In this document: positions 1 through 9,400 of the stretch, piece by piece
How positions within the stretch are numbered: position 1 is the first letter of the stretch
Layout: each line of letters begins with the position of its first letter
Assembly: GCA_030431945.1 (NCBI GenBank)
Contig: JAUIIF010000024.1
Location: forward strand, 1 to 18,492
DNA length: 18,492 bases
Direction: 5' to 3'
DNA from: Bacteroidia bacterium
GTDB lineage: Bacteria; Bacteroidota; Bacteroidia; Chitinophagales; Saprospiraceae
Translations under genes and position numbers: made by a program
Notes under the pieces: generated by a model
The model's input: the letters and a program-made list of their open reading frames with translations, nothing else
Database searches by the model: none
What the model was told of the DNA's origin: nothing

Positions 1-90
1 TTTACCGTTGAAAGCGGAATGAAGATGGTGGCCGGAACGGCTCGTTCTATGGGAATCACCGTTGAAGGAACGGCCCCCTGGGAAGCTTAA
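1..90 (+). CDS. rplK: 50S ribosomal protein L11, C-terminal end (partial)
   Basis: Frame 1 is open from the window edge and ends with TAA at 88-90. The 29 visible residues contain GTARSMGITVEG followed by a short tail, matching the C-terminal helix of L11, which binds the GTPase-associated region of 23S rRNA. The call also rests on position: rplK normally precedes rplA, and the rest of the rplA-rplJ-rplL-rpoB-rpoC block follows in order. The promoter and any leader regulation of this operon lie left of the window. Confidence 0.9.
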   Translation, partial: FTVESGMKMVAGTARSMGITVEGTAPWEA

Positions 91-199
91 GATAGTTGTA
101 GGCGGATACGGTTCAACCGATCAAAACCGCCTAATCACTACGCTTTCCTTTCGAAACCAAAAATCATAACGTTGGTACTTCACGTACTGACAGAAGGGA

Positions 200-219
200 G
201 CGCATCCATTCGGATGCGC
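200..219 (+). promoter_or_regulatory. Hairpin between rplK and rplA
   Basis: GCGCATCC, loop ATTC, GGATGCGC forms a perfect 8-bp stem 25 bases before the rplA start. No T-run follows, so it is not a standard terminator. It could be a processing site, an attenuator or a protein-binding site. The rest of the 154-base rplK-rplA gap shows only a weak GTAC/GTAC hairpin at 175-187. The function is inferred; only the pairing is seen. Confidence 0.5.
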
Positions 220-244
220 GTCATTTACCTCAAACTATTTAATT

Positions 245-937
245 ATGGCTAAACTTAGTAAAGCACGGAAAGCCGCTGCCGAAAAGATCGATGCCGAAAA
301 GCAGTACCTTCTTGCCGATGCCGTAGCGCTCGTCAAAGAAGTGAATACGGCTAAATTCGACGCATCGGTAGACGTTCACGTACGTCTCGGTATCGACCCC
401 CGTAAAGCTGACCAGGCCCTGCGTGGAACCGTTACCCTGCCTCACGGCACCGGTAAGGTGAAGCGGGTACTGGCATTCGTAACCCCGGATAAGGAACAGG
501 AAGCACTTGACGCTGGTGCCGATTTTGTCGGCCTGGACGATATGGTCGCTAAGGTTTCTGACGGCTGGACTGACTTTGACGTTGTGGTGGCTATGCCCCA
601 GACAATGGCTAAAGTAGGTCGCCTTGGTCGGGTACTCGGTCCCCGTGGCCTCATGCCTAACCCTAAGACGGGTACGGTAACTATGGACGTAGCTTCGGCT
701 ATCTCTGACGTCAAAGGAGGTAAGATTGCCTTCCGGGTGGACAAGTTCGGAATCGTTCACTCCAGCATCGGTCGGGTAGGATTCTCGCCCGAGCAGCTGG
801 CGGATAACGCTACTGAGCTTATCTCCACCTTGGTACGGATGAAGCCATCCAGTGCCAAAGGCGTTTACATGAAGTCCCTGGTACTGGCTTCCACGATGAG
901 CCCCGGTATCAAGGTTGACCCGAAACCCTTCCTTTAA
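245..937 (+). CDS. rplA: 50S ribosomal protein L1
   Basis: This 230-residue protein is the usual length for bacterial L1, which forms the L1 stalk of the large subunit, helps release E-site tRNA, and in many bacteria represses translation of its own L11-L1 mRNA. The family signature LGPRGLMPNPKTGT lies at residues 131-144, and the N-terminus (MAKLSKARKAAAEKID) and the ending around VDPKPFL are typical. The ATG at 245 follows an A/T-rich stretch with no Shine-Dalgarno sequence, as is common in Bacteroidota. It lies downstream of rplK and 22 bases upstream of rplJ, so it is almost certainly cotranscribed with both. Confidence 0.97.
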   Translation: MAKLSKARKAAAEKIDAEKQYLLADAVALVKEVNTAKFDASVDVHVRLGIDPRKADQALRGTVTLPHGTGKVKRVLAFVTPDKEQEALDAGADFVGLDDMVAKVSDGWTDFDVVVAMPQTMAKVGRLGRVLGPRGLMPNPKTGTVTMDVASAISDVKGGKIAFRVDKFGIVHSSIGRVGFSPEQLADNATELISTLVRMKPSSAKGVYMKSLVLASTMSPGIKVDPKPFL

Positions 938-959
938 CCGTCCCTCAAACTAACTTACC

Positions 960-1490
960 ATGACTAAGACAGATAAAGCGGCGGCTATTGAAGCGCTGAA
1001 GGAACGTTTTGAGAATAACGAATTCTTCTACATTGCCGACGCCTCGACCCTTACGGCCGAGAAAACTACCGAACTGCGCGGAAAACTCTTTGAAAAAGGA
1101 ATTTCCATGCAGGTCGTTAAAAACACCCTGGCCCGCAAGGCCCTGGAGCAAATGCCGGAAGAAGGTAACTATGCAGCCGTTTTTGGCGCGCTGAAAGGCC
1201 CTACCGCATTACTCTTTACCGAGGTTGCTAACGCACCCGCCAAAGTCATCAAGGAATTCCGTGGTGAAGATGGTGAGCGTCCTATCCTCAAAGCCGCTTA
1301 CATCGCCAGCGCAGTCTATGCAGGCGACGATCAGCTTGCTACACTTGCCAAGCTGAAGTCCCGCGAAGAAATGCTCTCCGATGTCCTCACCCTCCTCGAG
1401 AGCCCGATGAAGAACCTCCTCGGATCCCTCAACAGCGGTGGTGGCAAAATTGCCGGCATTCTCAAAGCGCTCGAAGAGCGTGAGGCCTAG
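960..1490 (+). CDS. rplJ: 50S ribosomal protein L10
   Basis: This 176-residue protein matches L10, the base of the L7/L12 stalk. The N-terminal rRNA-binding domain includes VVKNTLARKA (residues 52-61) and FGALKGPTALLF (75-86). The C-terminal part (about 136-176) is the helix that docks L7/L12 dimers. The ATG at 960 is only 22 bases after the rplA stop, so the long folded leader to which the L10-L7/L12 complex binds in enterobacteria cannot lie directly upstream. If feedback exists here it must use another site, for example within rplA or in the structured rplJ-rplL gap. Confidence 0.97.
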   Translation: MTKTDKAAAIEALKERFENNEFFYIADASTLTAEKTTELRGKLFEKGISMQVVKNTLARKALEQMPEEGNYAAVFGALKGPTALLFTEVANAPAKVIKEFRGEDGERPILKAAYIASAVYAGDDQLATLAKLKSREEMLSDVLTLLESPMKNLLGSLNSGGGKIAGILKALEEREA

Positions 1491-1509
1491 CCTCAACAGT
1501 TGTGTCGGT

Positions 1510-1555
1510 CTGGTAGGCCAGTCATACTCACAAAATGAGTATCCCCCGACTACCG
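1510..1555 (+). promoter_or_regulatory. Structured RNA element between rplJ and rplL
   Basis: The 149-base gap holds a 7-bp stem ATACTCA / TGAGTAT (1524-1530 with 1536-1542, loop CAAAA), extended by GTC/GAC (1521-1523 with 1548-1550) across a five-C bulge. A flanking GGTAG (1512-1516) can pair with CTACC (1550-1554), or CTGG/CCAG (1510-1521) can form its own small hairpin. These pairings are mutually exclusive in part, as in attenuators or protein-binding leaders. No T-run follows, so it is not a simple terminator. It may set rplL expression, which must exceed that of rplJ several-fold, but this is inference. Confidence 0.45.
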
Positions 1556-1639
1556 AACTGCACTGCTACATTTAATCATTGGCTTCCAAGCTGATATACG
1601 CGATCTACTCGTAAATCACTTATTAAATACATTTTTATT

Positions 1640-2020
1640 ATGGCAGACGTAAAAGCAATCGCCGAATCGCTCGTAGAACTTACCATCAAGGAAGTAACCG
1701 AGCTCGTAACTATCATGAAGGACGAGTATGGCATTGAGCCTGCTGCTGCCGCTGTTGCCGTTGCCGGTGGTGGTGGAGGTGGTGGTGGCGAAGCCGCCGC
1801 TGCAGCTAAGACTGACTTCGATATCGAACTGCAATCTGCCGGTGGCAGCAAGCTGAAGGTAGTGAAGGAAGTAAAGACCCTGCTGGGTCTCGGCCTTAAA
1901 GAAGCGAAAGAACTTGTTGACAGCGCTCCAGCTGTGATCAAGGAAGGTGTTGCCAAGGACGAAGCCGAAAGCATCAAAGCCGCTCTCGAAGAGGCTGGTG
2001 CTACGGTGGAGCTGAAGTAA
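1640..2020 (+). CDS. rplL: 50S ribosomal protein L7/L12
   Basis: This 126-residue protein is the multicopy stalk protein that recruits translation factors. The N-terminal dimerisation helices span about residues 1-32, a flexible hinge about 33-57, and the factor-binding C-terminal domain about 58-126, with KLKVVKEVK and LGLGLKEAKELVD. The hinge is unusually glycine-rich: eight consecutive glycines at 43-50 within an Ala/Val/Gly run. The ATG at 1640 follows an A/T-rich stretch (TACATTTTTATT) that resembles a -7 element, but no TTG partner sits 17-23 bases upstream, so a separate promoter is not supported. Confidence 0.97.
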   Translation: MADVKAIAESLVELTIKEVTELVTIMKDEYGIEPAAAAVAVAGGGGGGGGEAAAAAKTDFDIELQSAGGSKLKVVKEVKTLLGLGLKEAKELVDSAPAVIKEGVAKDEAESIKAALEEAGATVELK

Positions 2021-2044
2021 TTCAGTCGCTCCCTGACCAAGAAA

Positions 2045-2079
2045 TAGTGGGGGGCAATGCCTCGGCGTTGCCCCCGCTA
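2045..2079 (+). terminator. Hairpin attenuator or partial terminator after rplL
   Basis: GGGGGCAA (2050-2057) pairs with TTGCCCCC-type sequence (2068-2075). Pairing continues outward through TAGT/GCTA with one bulged G, giving a long G+C-rich stem, and inward through GC/GC to a CTCG loop. It begins 24 bases after the rplL stop. The following bases (CTTCTTATCCT) are only mildly T-rich, so partial termination is likelier than full. It sits where many bacteria have an attenuator or RNase III site that lowers rpoB transcription relative to the ribosomal genes. Confidence 0.65.
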
Positions 2080-2327
2080 CTTCTTATCCTGCAAAAGGCG
2101 CAACGGGCGCTTTTTGACGGCTTAGCGGACGTTGTGGTCTGGCTAGGCTGTTTGCGTATAAAGAATTGTCGGAATGACAAAACTTTTCGGGCTGAAAAAT
2201 TGTCTTATTAATTCGCAATCCCGAATCCCGCGGCCAGGCATCTATACCTGGCTCCCCAATAAATCCCCTCAGGACTTGTCCACCGCGGACGGACCGGACC
2301 TGGGCCAAATATAAAGGAAAACTGCTA
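2080..2327 (+). promoter_or_regulatory. Leader region upstream of rpoB
   Basis: The 307-base rplL-rpoB gap carries no gene. After the attenuator hairpin it holds two further hairpins: TTGTC/GACAA (2166-2170 with 2176-2180) and GCCAGG/CCTGGC (2233-2238 with 2247-2252). A G+C-rich stretch with repeated GGAC/GTCC words follows at 2272-2300. An AAGGA at 2314-2318 sits 9 bases before the rpoB ATG and could act as a weak ribosome binding site. No convincing TTG / TAnnTTTG promoter was found. The structure suggests post-transcriptional control, but no known riboswitch or protein site is recognised. Confidence 0.4.
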
Positions 2328-5300
2328 ATGACGTCAAACGGCCAGATCCTTAATGCTGAAGAACAACGGGTAAGCTTCGGTAAAATTAAGCTGACTGATC
2401 ATTCCCCTGATCTCCTTGAAATCCAACTTAAATCATTCCAGGAATTTTTCCAGCTGGAAACGACGCCCGAAAATCGGGCTTTGGAAGGTTTATACCGGGT
2501 GTTTCAGGAAAACTTCCCCATCTCCGATACTCGGAACATCTTTAACCTCGAATTCCTTGATTACTTCGTCGATCCCCCTCGCTACACCATCCCTGAGTGT
2601 ATGCAGCGTGGCCTGACGTACAGCGTGCCGCTGAAGGCCAAGCTCCGCTTGTCTTGTAACGATGAGGAGCACGTGGATTTCAAAACCATCGAACAGGATG
2701 TATTCCTCGGAAACATCCCCTACATGACCCCCAAGGGAACCTTCGTGATCAACGGAGCCGAACGGGTCATCGTGTCCCAGCTACACCGTAGCCCGGGCGT
2801 GTTCTTCGGTCAGAACTTCCACCCCAACGGAACGGCTATCTATTCTGCCCGGGTAATCCCATTCAAAGGGGCCTGGATGGAATTTGCCACCGATATCAAT
2901 ACGGTGATGTATGCCTACATCGATCGTAAAAAGAAATTCCCCGTAACCACGCTGCTGCGTGCCATCGGATTCGACAGCGATAAATCCATCCTTGACCTCT
3001 TCGGCCTGGCCGATGAAGTCCCCAACACCCGTGAAGCACTTACTGGTGCCATCGGCCGTAAACTGGCTGCCCGCGTACTACGGGCCTGGACGGAAGATTT
3101 CGTTGACGAAGATACCGGCGAACTGGTCATCCTCGAGCGTAACGAAATCATTCTGGAGCGCGATACGGTACTGACCGAAGACAACATTGAGGAAATCCTC
3201 GGTGCTGACGGTATCGAAAACGTCATCCTGCAGAAGGAAGATGTTGGAATGGACTACAGCATCATCTACAATACGCTGCAGAAAGATCCTTCCAGCTCTG
3301 AAATTGAAGCTGTACAGTACATCTACCGTCAGCTCCGTGGCAGTGATCCACCCGATGAAGAAACTGCCCGTGGTATTATCGATAAGCTGTTTTTCAGCGA
3401 CAAGCGGTACAACCTCGGTGAGGTAGGACGTTACAAAATTAACCGGAAGCTGAACGCCGGTACGGACGACGAAACGCTGGTCCTGACCAAAGAGGACATC
3501 ATCGCCATCGTTAAGTACCTCGTGGCACTGATGAACCAGCGCGCCGAGATCGACGATATCGATCACCTCAGCAACCGTCGTGTGCGTACCGTTGGGGAGC
3601 AGCTTTACGCTCAGTTTGGCGTAGGTCTGGCCCGGATGGCGCGTACGATCCGTGAACGGATGAATGTCCGTGACAACGAAGTATTCACGCCGATCGACCT
3701 GATCAACGCCCGCACCCTCTCCAGCGTCATCAACTCCTTCTTCGGTACCAGCCAGCTTAGCCAGTTCCTCGACCAGACGAACCCGCTCTCTGAAATTACC
3801 CACAAGCGGCGGATTTCTGCACTCGGACCAGGCGGTCTGAGCCGGGAGCGCGCCGGCTTCGAGGTGCGCGATGTTCACTACAGCCACTATGGCCGTCTGT
3901 GTACGATCGAGACACCTGAAGGACCGAACATTGGTCTGATCTCCACCCTCTGTGTTCACGCCAAAGTGAACAAGATGGGCTTCCTGGAAACCCCCTACCG
4001 TGCCGTTAAGGACAGCCAGGTGGTTATGGAAGGGGACCCGATCTACCTGAGTGCTGAAGGGGAAGACTTTAAGAAAATTGCTCAGGCCAACTCCCCGATT
4101 ACGGAGAAAGGCGCTTTTGTGGACGATGTGGTGAAGGCCCGCGATCACGGTGACTTCCCCGTACTGGAACCAAGTGAGCTTGAATACATGGACGTAGCTC
4201 CGAACCAGATTGTAGGGGTTTCTGCCTCCATGATCCCGTTCCTGGAGAACGATGACGCCAACCGTGCCCTGATGGGCTCGAACATGCAGCGTCAGGCCGT
4301 TCCCCTGCTGCGCCCCGCCAGCCCGATCGTCGGTACCGGCCTCGAAGGCAAAGTTGCCCGCGATAGCCGCATGCTGATCAATGCCGAAGGGGATGGTGAG
4401 GTAGAATACGTAGATGCCAACGAAATCATCGTTCGCTACGAGCGCACGGATGAAGACCGTCTGGTGTCCTTCGAAGATGACCGGATCACTTACACCCTGA
4501 CCAAGTTCCTGCGGACAAACCAGGGAACCTGCGTTAACCTGAAGCCAATCGTCCGGCGTGGACAGAAGGTCCGCAAAGGACAGATCCTTTGTGATGGTTA
4601 CGCTACGGAAAAAGGCGAACTCGCCCTTGGCCAGAACATGAAGGTTGCCTTCATGCCCTGGAAAGGTTACAACTTCGAGGATGCCATCGTACTCTCCGAG
4701 CGCGTTGTTCGCGAAGACATCTTTACTTCCCTGCACATCGAACACTTCGAAATGGATGTTCGGGATACGAAGCTGGGCGAGGAAGAACTGACGAACGATA
4801 TTCCCAACGTATCCGAAGAGGCAACCAAGGACCTCGATGAGAACGGTATCATCCGGGTCGGTGCCTGGGTAAAGGAAGGAGATATCCTGATCGGTAAAAT
4901 CACGCCAAAGGGCGAGAGTGACCCGACGCCGGAAGAAAAGCTCCTCCGTGCCATCTTCGGTGATAAAGCCGGTGACGTCAAAGACGCCTCCATGAAGGCC
5001 AGCCCCTCTCTCAAGGGGGTAGTGATTGGTAAGGACCTCTTCAGTAAGACGAAGAAAGACCAAAGCCAGAAAGACGCTGAGAAGATCAAACTCCAGAAGC
5101 TGGAGGATGAGCACAAGATTAACCTGAATAAGCTGAAGACCCTGCTGGTCGACAAGCTCGACAAGTTAGTTCGCGGCCGTGCCAGTCAGGGCGTAAACAC
5201 GATCTACGGTGAGCCCGTCGTACCGAAAGGAGAGAAGTTCACCCAATCGCTGCTACGCGACCTGGACTACACCTCCATCGATTACAGCAACTGGACCACG

Positions 5301-6152
5301 AGTGAAGACCTCAACGGCCTGATTGCCCGCCTGCTGCACAACTTCAGCATCAAGGTGAATGAAGAAGTGGGCCGCTACAAGCGGGAAAGCTTCAACATCA
5401 GTGTTGGTGATGAACTCCCCGCCGGTGTGCTGAAACTGGCCAAGGTTTACCTGGCTAAGAAGCGGAAGCTGAAGGTAGGGGATAAGCTGGCCGGTCGTCA
5501 CGGTAACAAAGGAATCGTTTCCCGCATCGTGCGCGATGAGGACATGCCCTTCCTGGAAGACGGTACGCCGGTTGACATCATCCTCAACCCACTCGGGGTA
5601 CCTTCCCGGATGAACCTCGGCCAGATCTTTGAAACCGTCCTTGGTTGGGCTGGTGAAAAACTGGGTATGAAGTTCGGTACGCCCATCTTTGACGGTGCCA
5701 GCCAGGCAGAAATCGAGGAGTACATCCAGCAGGCGAAATTGCCAAGCCTGGGGCAAACTTACCTCTTCGACGGGGAAACGGGAGACCGTTTCCACCAGCT
5801 TGCAACCGTTGGGGTAATCTACATGCTCAAGCTCAGCCACATGGTGGATGACAAGATGCACGCTCGCTCCATCGGCCCCTACTCCCTCATTACGCAGCAG
5901 CCGCTGGGTGGTAAGGCACAGTTCGGTGGCCAGCGCTTCGGCGAAATGGAAGTGTGGGCCCTGGAGGCCTTCGGTGCCTCCAATATCCTGCAGGAGCTGT
6001 TGACCATCAAGTCAGATGACATCCAGGGACGTGCCAAGGCTTACGAAGCCATTGTCAAAGGTGATAACCTGCCGGAACCAAACATTCCGGAGTCCTTCAA
6101 CGTACTGGTGCACGAACTTCGTGGCCTGGCGCTGGACGTCAAGTTTGACTAA
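2328..6152 (+). CDS. rpoB: DNA-directed RNA polymerase subunit beta
   Basis: This 1274-residue protein is typical of Bacteroidota beta. Visible landmarks in order: QLHRSPGVFF starting at residue 151; the rifampicin-pocket segment at about 471-500; TIETPEGPNIGLISTL; FMPWKGYNFEDAIVLSERV; GDKLAGRHGNKG (1051-1062), with the two active-centre lysines K1053 and K1061; and the C-terminal clamp segment with GGKAQFGGQRFGEMEVWALE. Residues matching E. coli D516, S522, H526 and S531 are present as D482, S488, H492 and S497, so the classic resistance positions are wild type. M515 and N518 are replaced by Leu and Thr. AAGGA lies 9 bases before the ATG. It is cotranscribed with rpoC downstream. Confidence 0.99.
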   Translation: MTSNGQILNAEEQRVSFGKIKLTDHSPDLLEIQLKSFQEFFQLETTPENRALEGLYRVFQENFPISDTRNIFNLEFLDYFVDPPRYTIPECMQRGLTYSVPLKAKLRLSCNDEEHVDFKTIEQDVFLGNIPYMTPKGTFVINGAERVIVSQLHRSPGVFFGQNFHPNGTAIYSARVIPFKGAWMEFATDINTVMYAYIDRKKKFPVTTLLRAIGFDSDKSILDLFGLADEVPNTREALTGAIGRKLAARVLRAWTEDFVDEDTGELVILERNEIILERDTVLTEDNIEEILGADGIENVILQKEDVGMDYSIIYNTLQKDPSSSEIEAVQYIYRQLRGSDPPDEETARGIIDKLFFSDKRYNLGEVGRYKINRKLNAGTDDETLVLTKEDIIAIVKYLVALMNQRAEIDDIDHLSNRRVRTVGEQLYAQFGVGLARMARTIRERMNVRDNEVFTPIDLINARTLSSVINSFFGTSQLSQFLDQTNPLSEITHKRRISALGPGGLSRERAGFEVRDVHYSHYGRLCTIETPEGPNIGLISTLCVHAKVNKMGFLETPYRAVKDSQVVMEGDPIYLSAEGEDFKKIAQANSPITEKGAFVDDVVKARDHGDFPVLEPSELEYMDVAPNQIVGVSASMIPFLENDDANRALMGSNMQRQAVPLLRPASPIVGTGLEGKVARDSRMLINAEGDGEVEYVDANEIIVRYERTDEDRLVSFEDDRITYTLTKFLRTNQGTCVNLKPIVRRGQKVRKGQILCDGYATEKGELALGQNMKVAFMPWKGYNFEDAIVLSERVVREDIFTSLHIEHFEMDVRDTKLGEEELTNDIPNVSEEATKDLDENGIIRVGAWVKEGDILIGKITPKGESDPTPEEKLLRAIFGDKAGDVKDASMKASPSLKGVVIGKDLFSKTKKDQSQKDAEKIKLQKLEDEHKINLNKLKTLLVDKLDKLVRGRASQGVNTIYGEPVVPKGEKFTQSLLRDLDYTSIDYSNWTTSEDLNGLIARLLHNFSIKVNEEVGRYKRESFNISVGDELPAGVLKLAKVYLAKKRKLKVGDKLAGRHGNKGIVSRIVRDEDMPFLEDGTPVDIILNPLGVPSRMNLGQIFETVLGWAGEKLGMKFGTPIFDGASQAEIEEYIQQAKLPSLGQTYLFDGETGDRFHQLATVGVIYMLKLSHMVDDKMHARSIGPYSLITQQPLGGKAQFGGQRFGEMEVWALEAFGASNILQELLTIKSDDIQGRAKAYEAIVKGDNLPEPNIPESFNVLVHELRGLALDVKFD

Positions 6153-6168
6153 GGGAGCTCATTCCTGG

Positions 6169-6189
6169 CCTCTTTCCCCGGGAAAGGGG
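6169..6189 (+). promoter_or_regulatory. Hairpin just after rpoB
   Basis: CCTCTTTCC pairs with GGAAAGGGG (9 bp including one G-T pair) around a CCG loop, starting 16 bases after the rpoB stop. The next bases are AGAAATCG with no T-run, so this is more likely a processing or stabilising hairpin than a terminator. rpoC must be transcribed through it. Confidence 0.5.
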
Positions 6190-6417
6190 AGAAATCGTTC
6201 TTCAAACGGAAGAGCGCATTAATTTAAAGATAGCTTTCAGGGCGCGGACGCAGGTGCAAAATTTGTTCGTCGGCCGAGCGGGGTGCTAGCCCGGTCTCGT
6301 CCAGCGAATATTGTACCGGGTTCCTTCCGGCCGGCAGACGAGTCCGCTCGCGCCGCGGCCGGTAACCTTCACTGCACCCGCGTTCGCGCCCGAAAAAGCC
6401 TCCTTATAAAAACAAAT
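6190..6417 (+). promoter_or_regulatory. Long structured leader of rpoC
   Basis: The rpoB-rpoC gap is 265 bases, much longer than in most bacteria. Its right part is very G+C-rich and folds: GGTT/AACC (6319-6322 with 6364-6367) and CCGGCCG/CGGCCGG (6327-6333 with 6356-6362) enclose a small CGAG/CTCG hairpin (6339-6350). TTTG at 6262-6265 could be a -33 element, but only TAGCCCGG lies downstream at the expected distance, so a promoter is not well supported. The leader stays open in the rpoC frame from a GTG at 6283, but that stretch has no resemblance to beta-prime. Confidence 0.4.
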
Positions 6418-9400
6418 ATGGCATTCAAAAAGACTAACAGCATCCAGAAGCAGGACTTTGACGCCATCACCATCAGCCTGTCAAGCCCGGACGAAATCCT
6501 GGAGCGCAGCTTTGGTGAGGTGCTGAAGCCTGAGACCATCAACTATCGCTCCTACAAACCGGAGCGTGACGGTCTTTTCTGTGAGCGCATTTTCGGTCCC
6601 GTAAAGGATTACGAGTGTTACTGTGGTAAGTACAAGCGTATCCGCTACAAGGGTATTGTCTGTGACCGTTGTGGTGTTGAGGTTACGGAGAAGAAAGTCC
6701 GTCGTGAGCGCATGGGCCACATCCGCCTCGTTGTTCCCGTGGTGCACATCTGGTTCTTCAAGAGCCTGCCAAACAAGATCGCTTACCTGCTTGGGTTCAG
6801 TTCCAAGAACCTGGAAAGCATCATTTACTACGAGCGCTACGTGGTCATTAACCCCGGTATCCGGGAAAGTGACGAGATTCATCATAAAGCCCTGATTACC
6901 GAAGAGCAGTACCTCGACATCCTCGAGACGCTGCCGGTGGAAAACCAGCAGCTGGAGGATGGCCATCCGGACAAATTCGTCGCCAAAATGGGCGCCGAAG
7001 CGGTCCGGGACCTGCTCGAAGGCCTGGAACTGGCCACGTTGAGCGATCAACTCCGCCACCAGGCTAATACCGAAACCAGCCAGCAGCGTAAGAGCGAGGC
7101 ACTCAAGCGCCTGCGGGTAGTTGAGGCTTTCCGTGATGCACAGAAGCACATTGTGAATAAGCCGGAATGGACGATCATCCAGTACCTGCCCGTTGTTCCG
7201 CCGGAACTGCGCCCGCTGGTACCCCTGGATGGCGGACGTTTTGCTTCTTCTGACCTTAACGACCTTTACCGCCGGGTAATCATCCGTAACAACCGCCTCA
7301 AGCGCTTGTTGGAGATCAAGGCGCCGGAGGTTATCCTGCGTAACGAAAAGCGGATGCTGCAGGAGGCTGTTGACAGCCTCTTTGACAACAGCCGGAAATC
7401 CAACGCCGTAAAGGCGGAAGGTGGCCGCGCACTGAAGTCTCTTTCCGATATCCTGAAGGGTAAGCAAGGACGTTTCCGTCAGAACCTGCTCGGTAAGCGT
7501 GTTGACTACTCCGGTCGTTCCGTTATCGTGGTGGGCCCGACGCTGAAGTTGCACGAATGTGGTATTCCCAAGGGAATGGCCGCCGAGCTCTTCAAGCCGT
7601 TCGTGATCCGTAAGCTCATCGAGCGTGGTATCGTGAAGACGGTTAAGTCCGCCAAGAAATTGGTGGACCGCAAAGAACCCGTGATCTGGGAAATCCTGGA
7701 AAACATTCTGAAGGGGCACCCCGTAATGTTGAACCGGGCACCAACCCTGCACCGTCTTTCTATCCAGAGCTTCCAGCCGAAGCTGATTGAAGGCAAAGCG
7801 ATTCAGCTTCACCCGCTCGTTTGTTCGGCGTTTAACGCTGACTTTGACGGTGACCAAATGGCCGTGCACGTACCGCTGAGCCAGGCTGCGATCCTGGAAG
7901 CACAGGTGTTGATGCTCTCCAGCCACAACATGCTGAACCCACAGAACGGTACCCCGGTTACCCTGCCTTCACAGGATATGGTACTGGGCCTCTACTACAT
8001 CACCAAAGAGCGTACCTCCACGGAGGAGCGCCCGGTGGCGGGTGAGGGCCGTCGTTTCTACAGCCCGGAGGAAGTCATGATCGCCTACAATGAAGGCCAG
8101 CTTGACCTCCACGCAAAAATCAGCGTTCGTGTCCCCGTGGAAAACGAGGAAGGCGAGCTGGTAACGAAGCTGACGGAAACAACGACCGGTCGCGTTATCT
8201 TCAACAGTGCCATGCCTTCCATGGTACCGTTCCAGAATGTACTGTTGACGAAGAAGAACCTGAAGAAGGTCATCGGAGACATCATCGAGCGGACCAACTT
8301 TGCCATCACGGCTACTTTCCTTGACAAAATCAAGGATATGGGCTTCCTCTGGGCGTTCAAGGGCGGATTGTCCTTTAACCTTGGTGACCTCATCACGCCG
8401 TCCGTTAAGGAAAGTGTGTTGATCCAGGCGCGTGCTGACGTGGATGACGTGATGGACAACTACAACATGGGGTTGATCACGAACAACGAGCGCTACAACC
8501 AGATCATCGATAAGTGGACGTACGCTGACAACCAGATCACGACGACCCTGATGGAAGAACTGGCGGAACACAAGCAGGGCTTCAACTCGGTGTACATGAT
8601 GCTCCATTCCGGAGCCCGTGGTTCCACGCAGCAGATTAAGCAGCTCTGTGGTCTCCGTGGTCTGATGGCCAAGCCGAAGAAGAGTAACGATGCCGGCCCT
8701 GCCGTAATCGAAAACCCGATCCTCTCCAACTTCGTCGACGGTCTTTCCGTACTGGAATACTTTATCTCTACGCACGGTGCCCGTAAGGGTCTGGCCGATA
8801 CGGCCCTGAAGACGGCTGATGCCGGTTACCTGACGCGCCGTCTGGTCGACGTTTCTCAGGACGTGGTCGTGATGAAGGACGACTGTGGTACCCTCCGTGG
8901 CATCGACACGGCGGCCCTGAAGGAGAACGACAAGGTGATTGAAAGCCTGGAAAGCCGGATTGCCGGTCGTTTTGCCCTGGAAGACATCCTTCACCCGGTA
9001 ACGGATGAAGTTATCGTTAAGGGAGACGAGTACATCAGCGATAAAGCTGCCCGTTACATTGAAGCGGAAGGCATCGAGGAAGTAACCATCCGTTCCGTAC
9101 TCACCTGTGAGGTGGAGCGGGGCGTCTGCCGGAAGTGTTACGGCAAGAACCTGGCTACCGGCCGGATGACTGAAATCGGTGATGCCGTCGGTATCATCGC
9201 GGCGCAGTCCATCGGTGAACCGGGTACCCAGCTTACCCTGCGTACCTTCCACGTAGGTGGTACGGCATCCGTAACGCGGGCAGAAAGCGAACTGACGTCT
9301 AAGTTCAATGGTAAAATCATCTTCGAAGATGTACGTACCGTTGAAGCCGAAGACGATATGGGAGACAAGAAAAACATTGTCCTTTCCCGTTCCGGTGAAA

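Noticed and set aside
1628..1635. TACATTTT before rplL as a separate promoter
   Set aside because: It matches most of the -7 consensus but has no TTG 17-23 bases upstream and lies immediately at the start codon in a naturally A/T-rich site.
3078..5114. 678-codon open frame on the minus strand inside rpoB
   Set aside because: It is antisense to highly conserved rpoB sequence and shows no protein family pattern. Such long antisense frames arise from the codon bias of highly expressed genes.
6283..6417. In-frame GTG extension adding 45 residues to RpoC
   Set aside because: The added sequence is arginine-rich and unlike beta-prime. The ATG at 6418 gives the standard family N-terminus.
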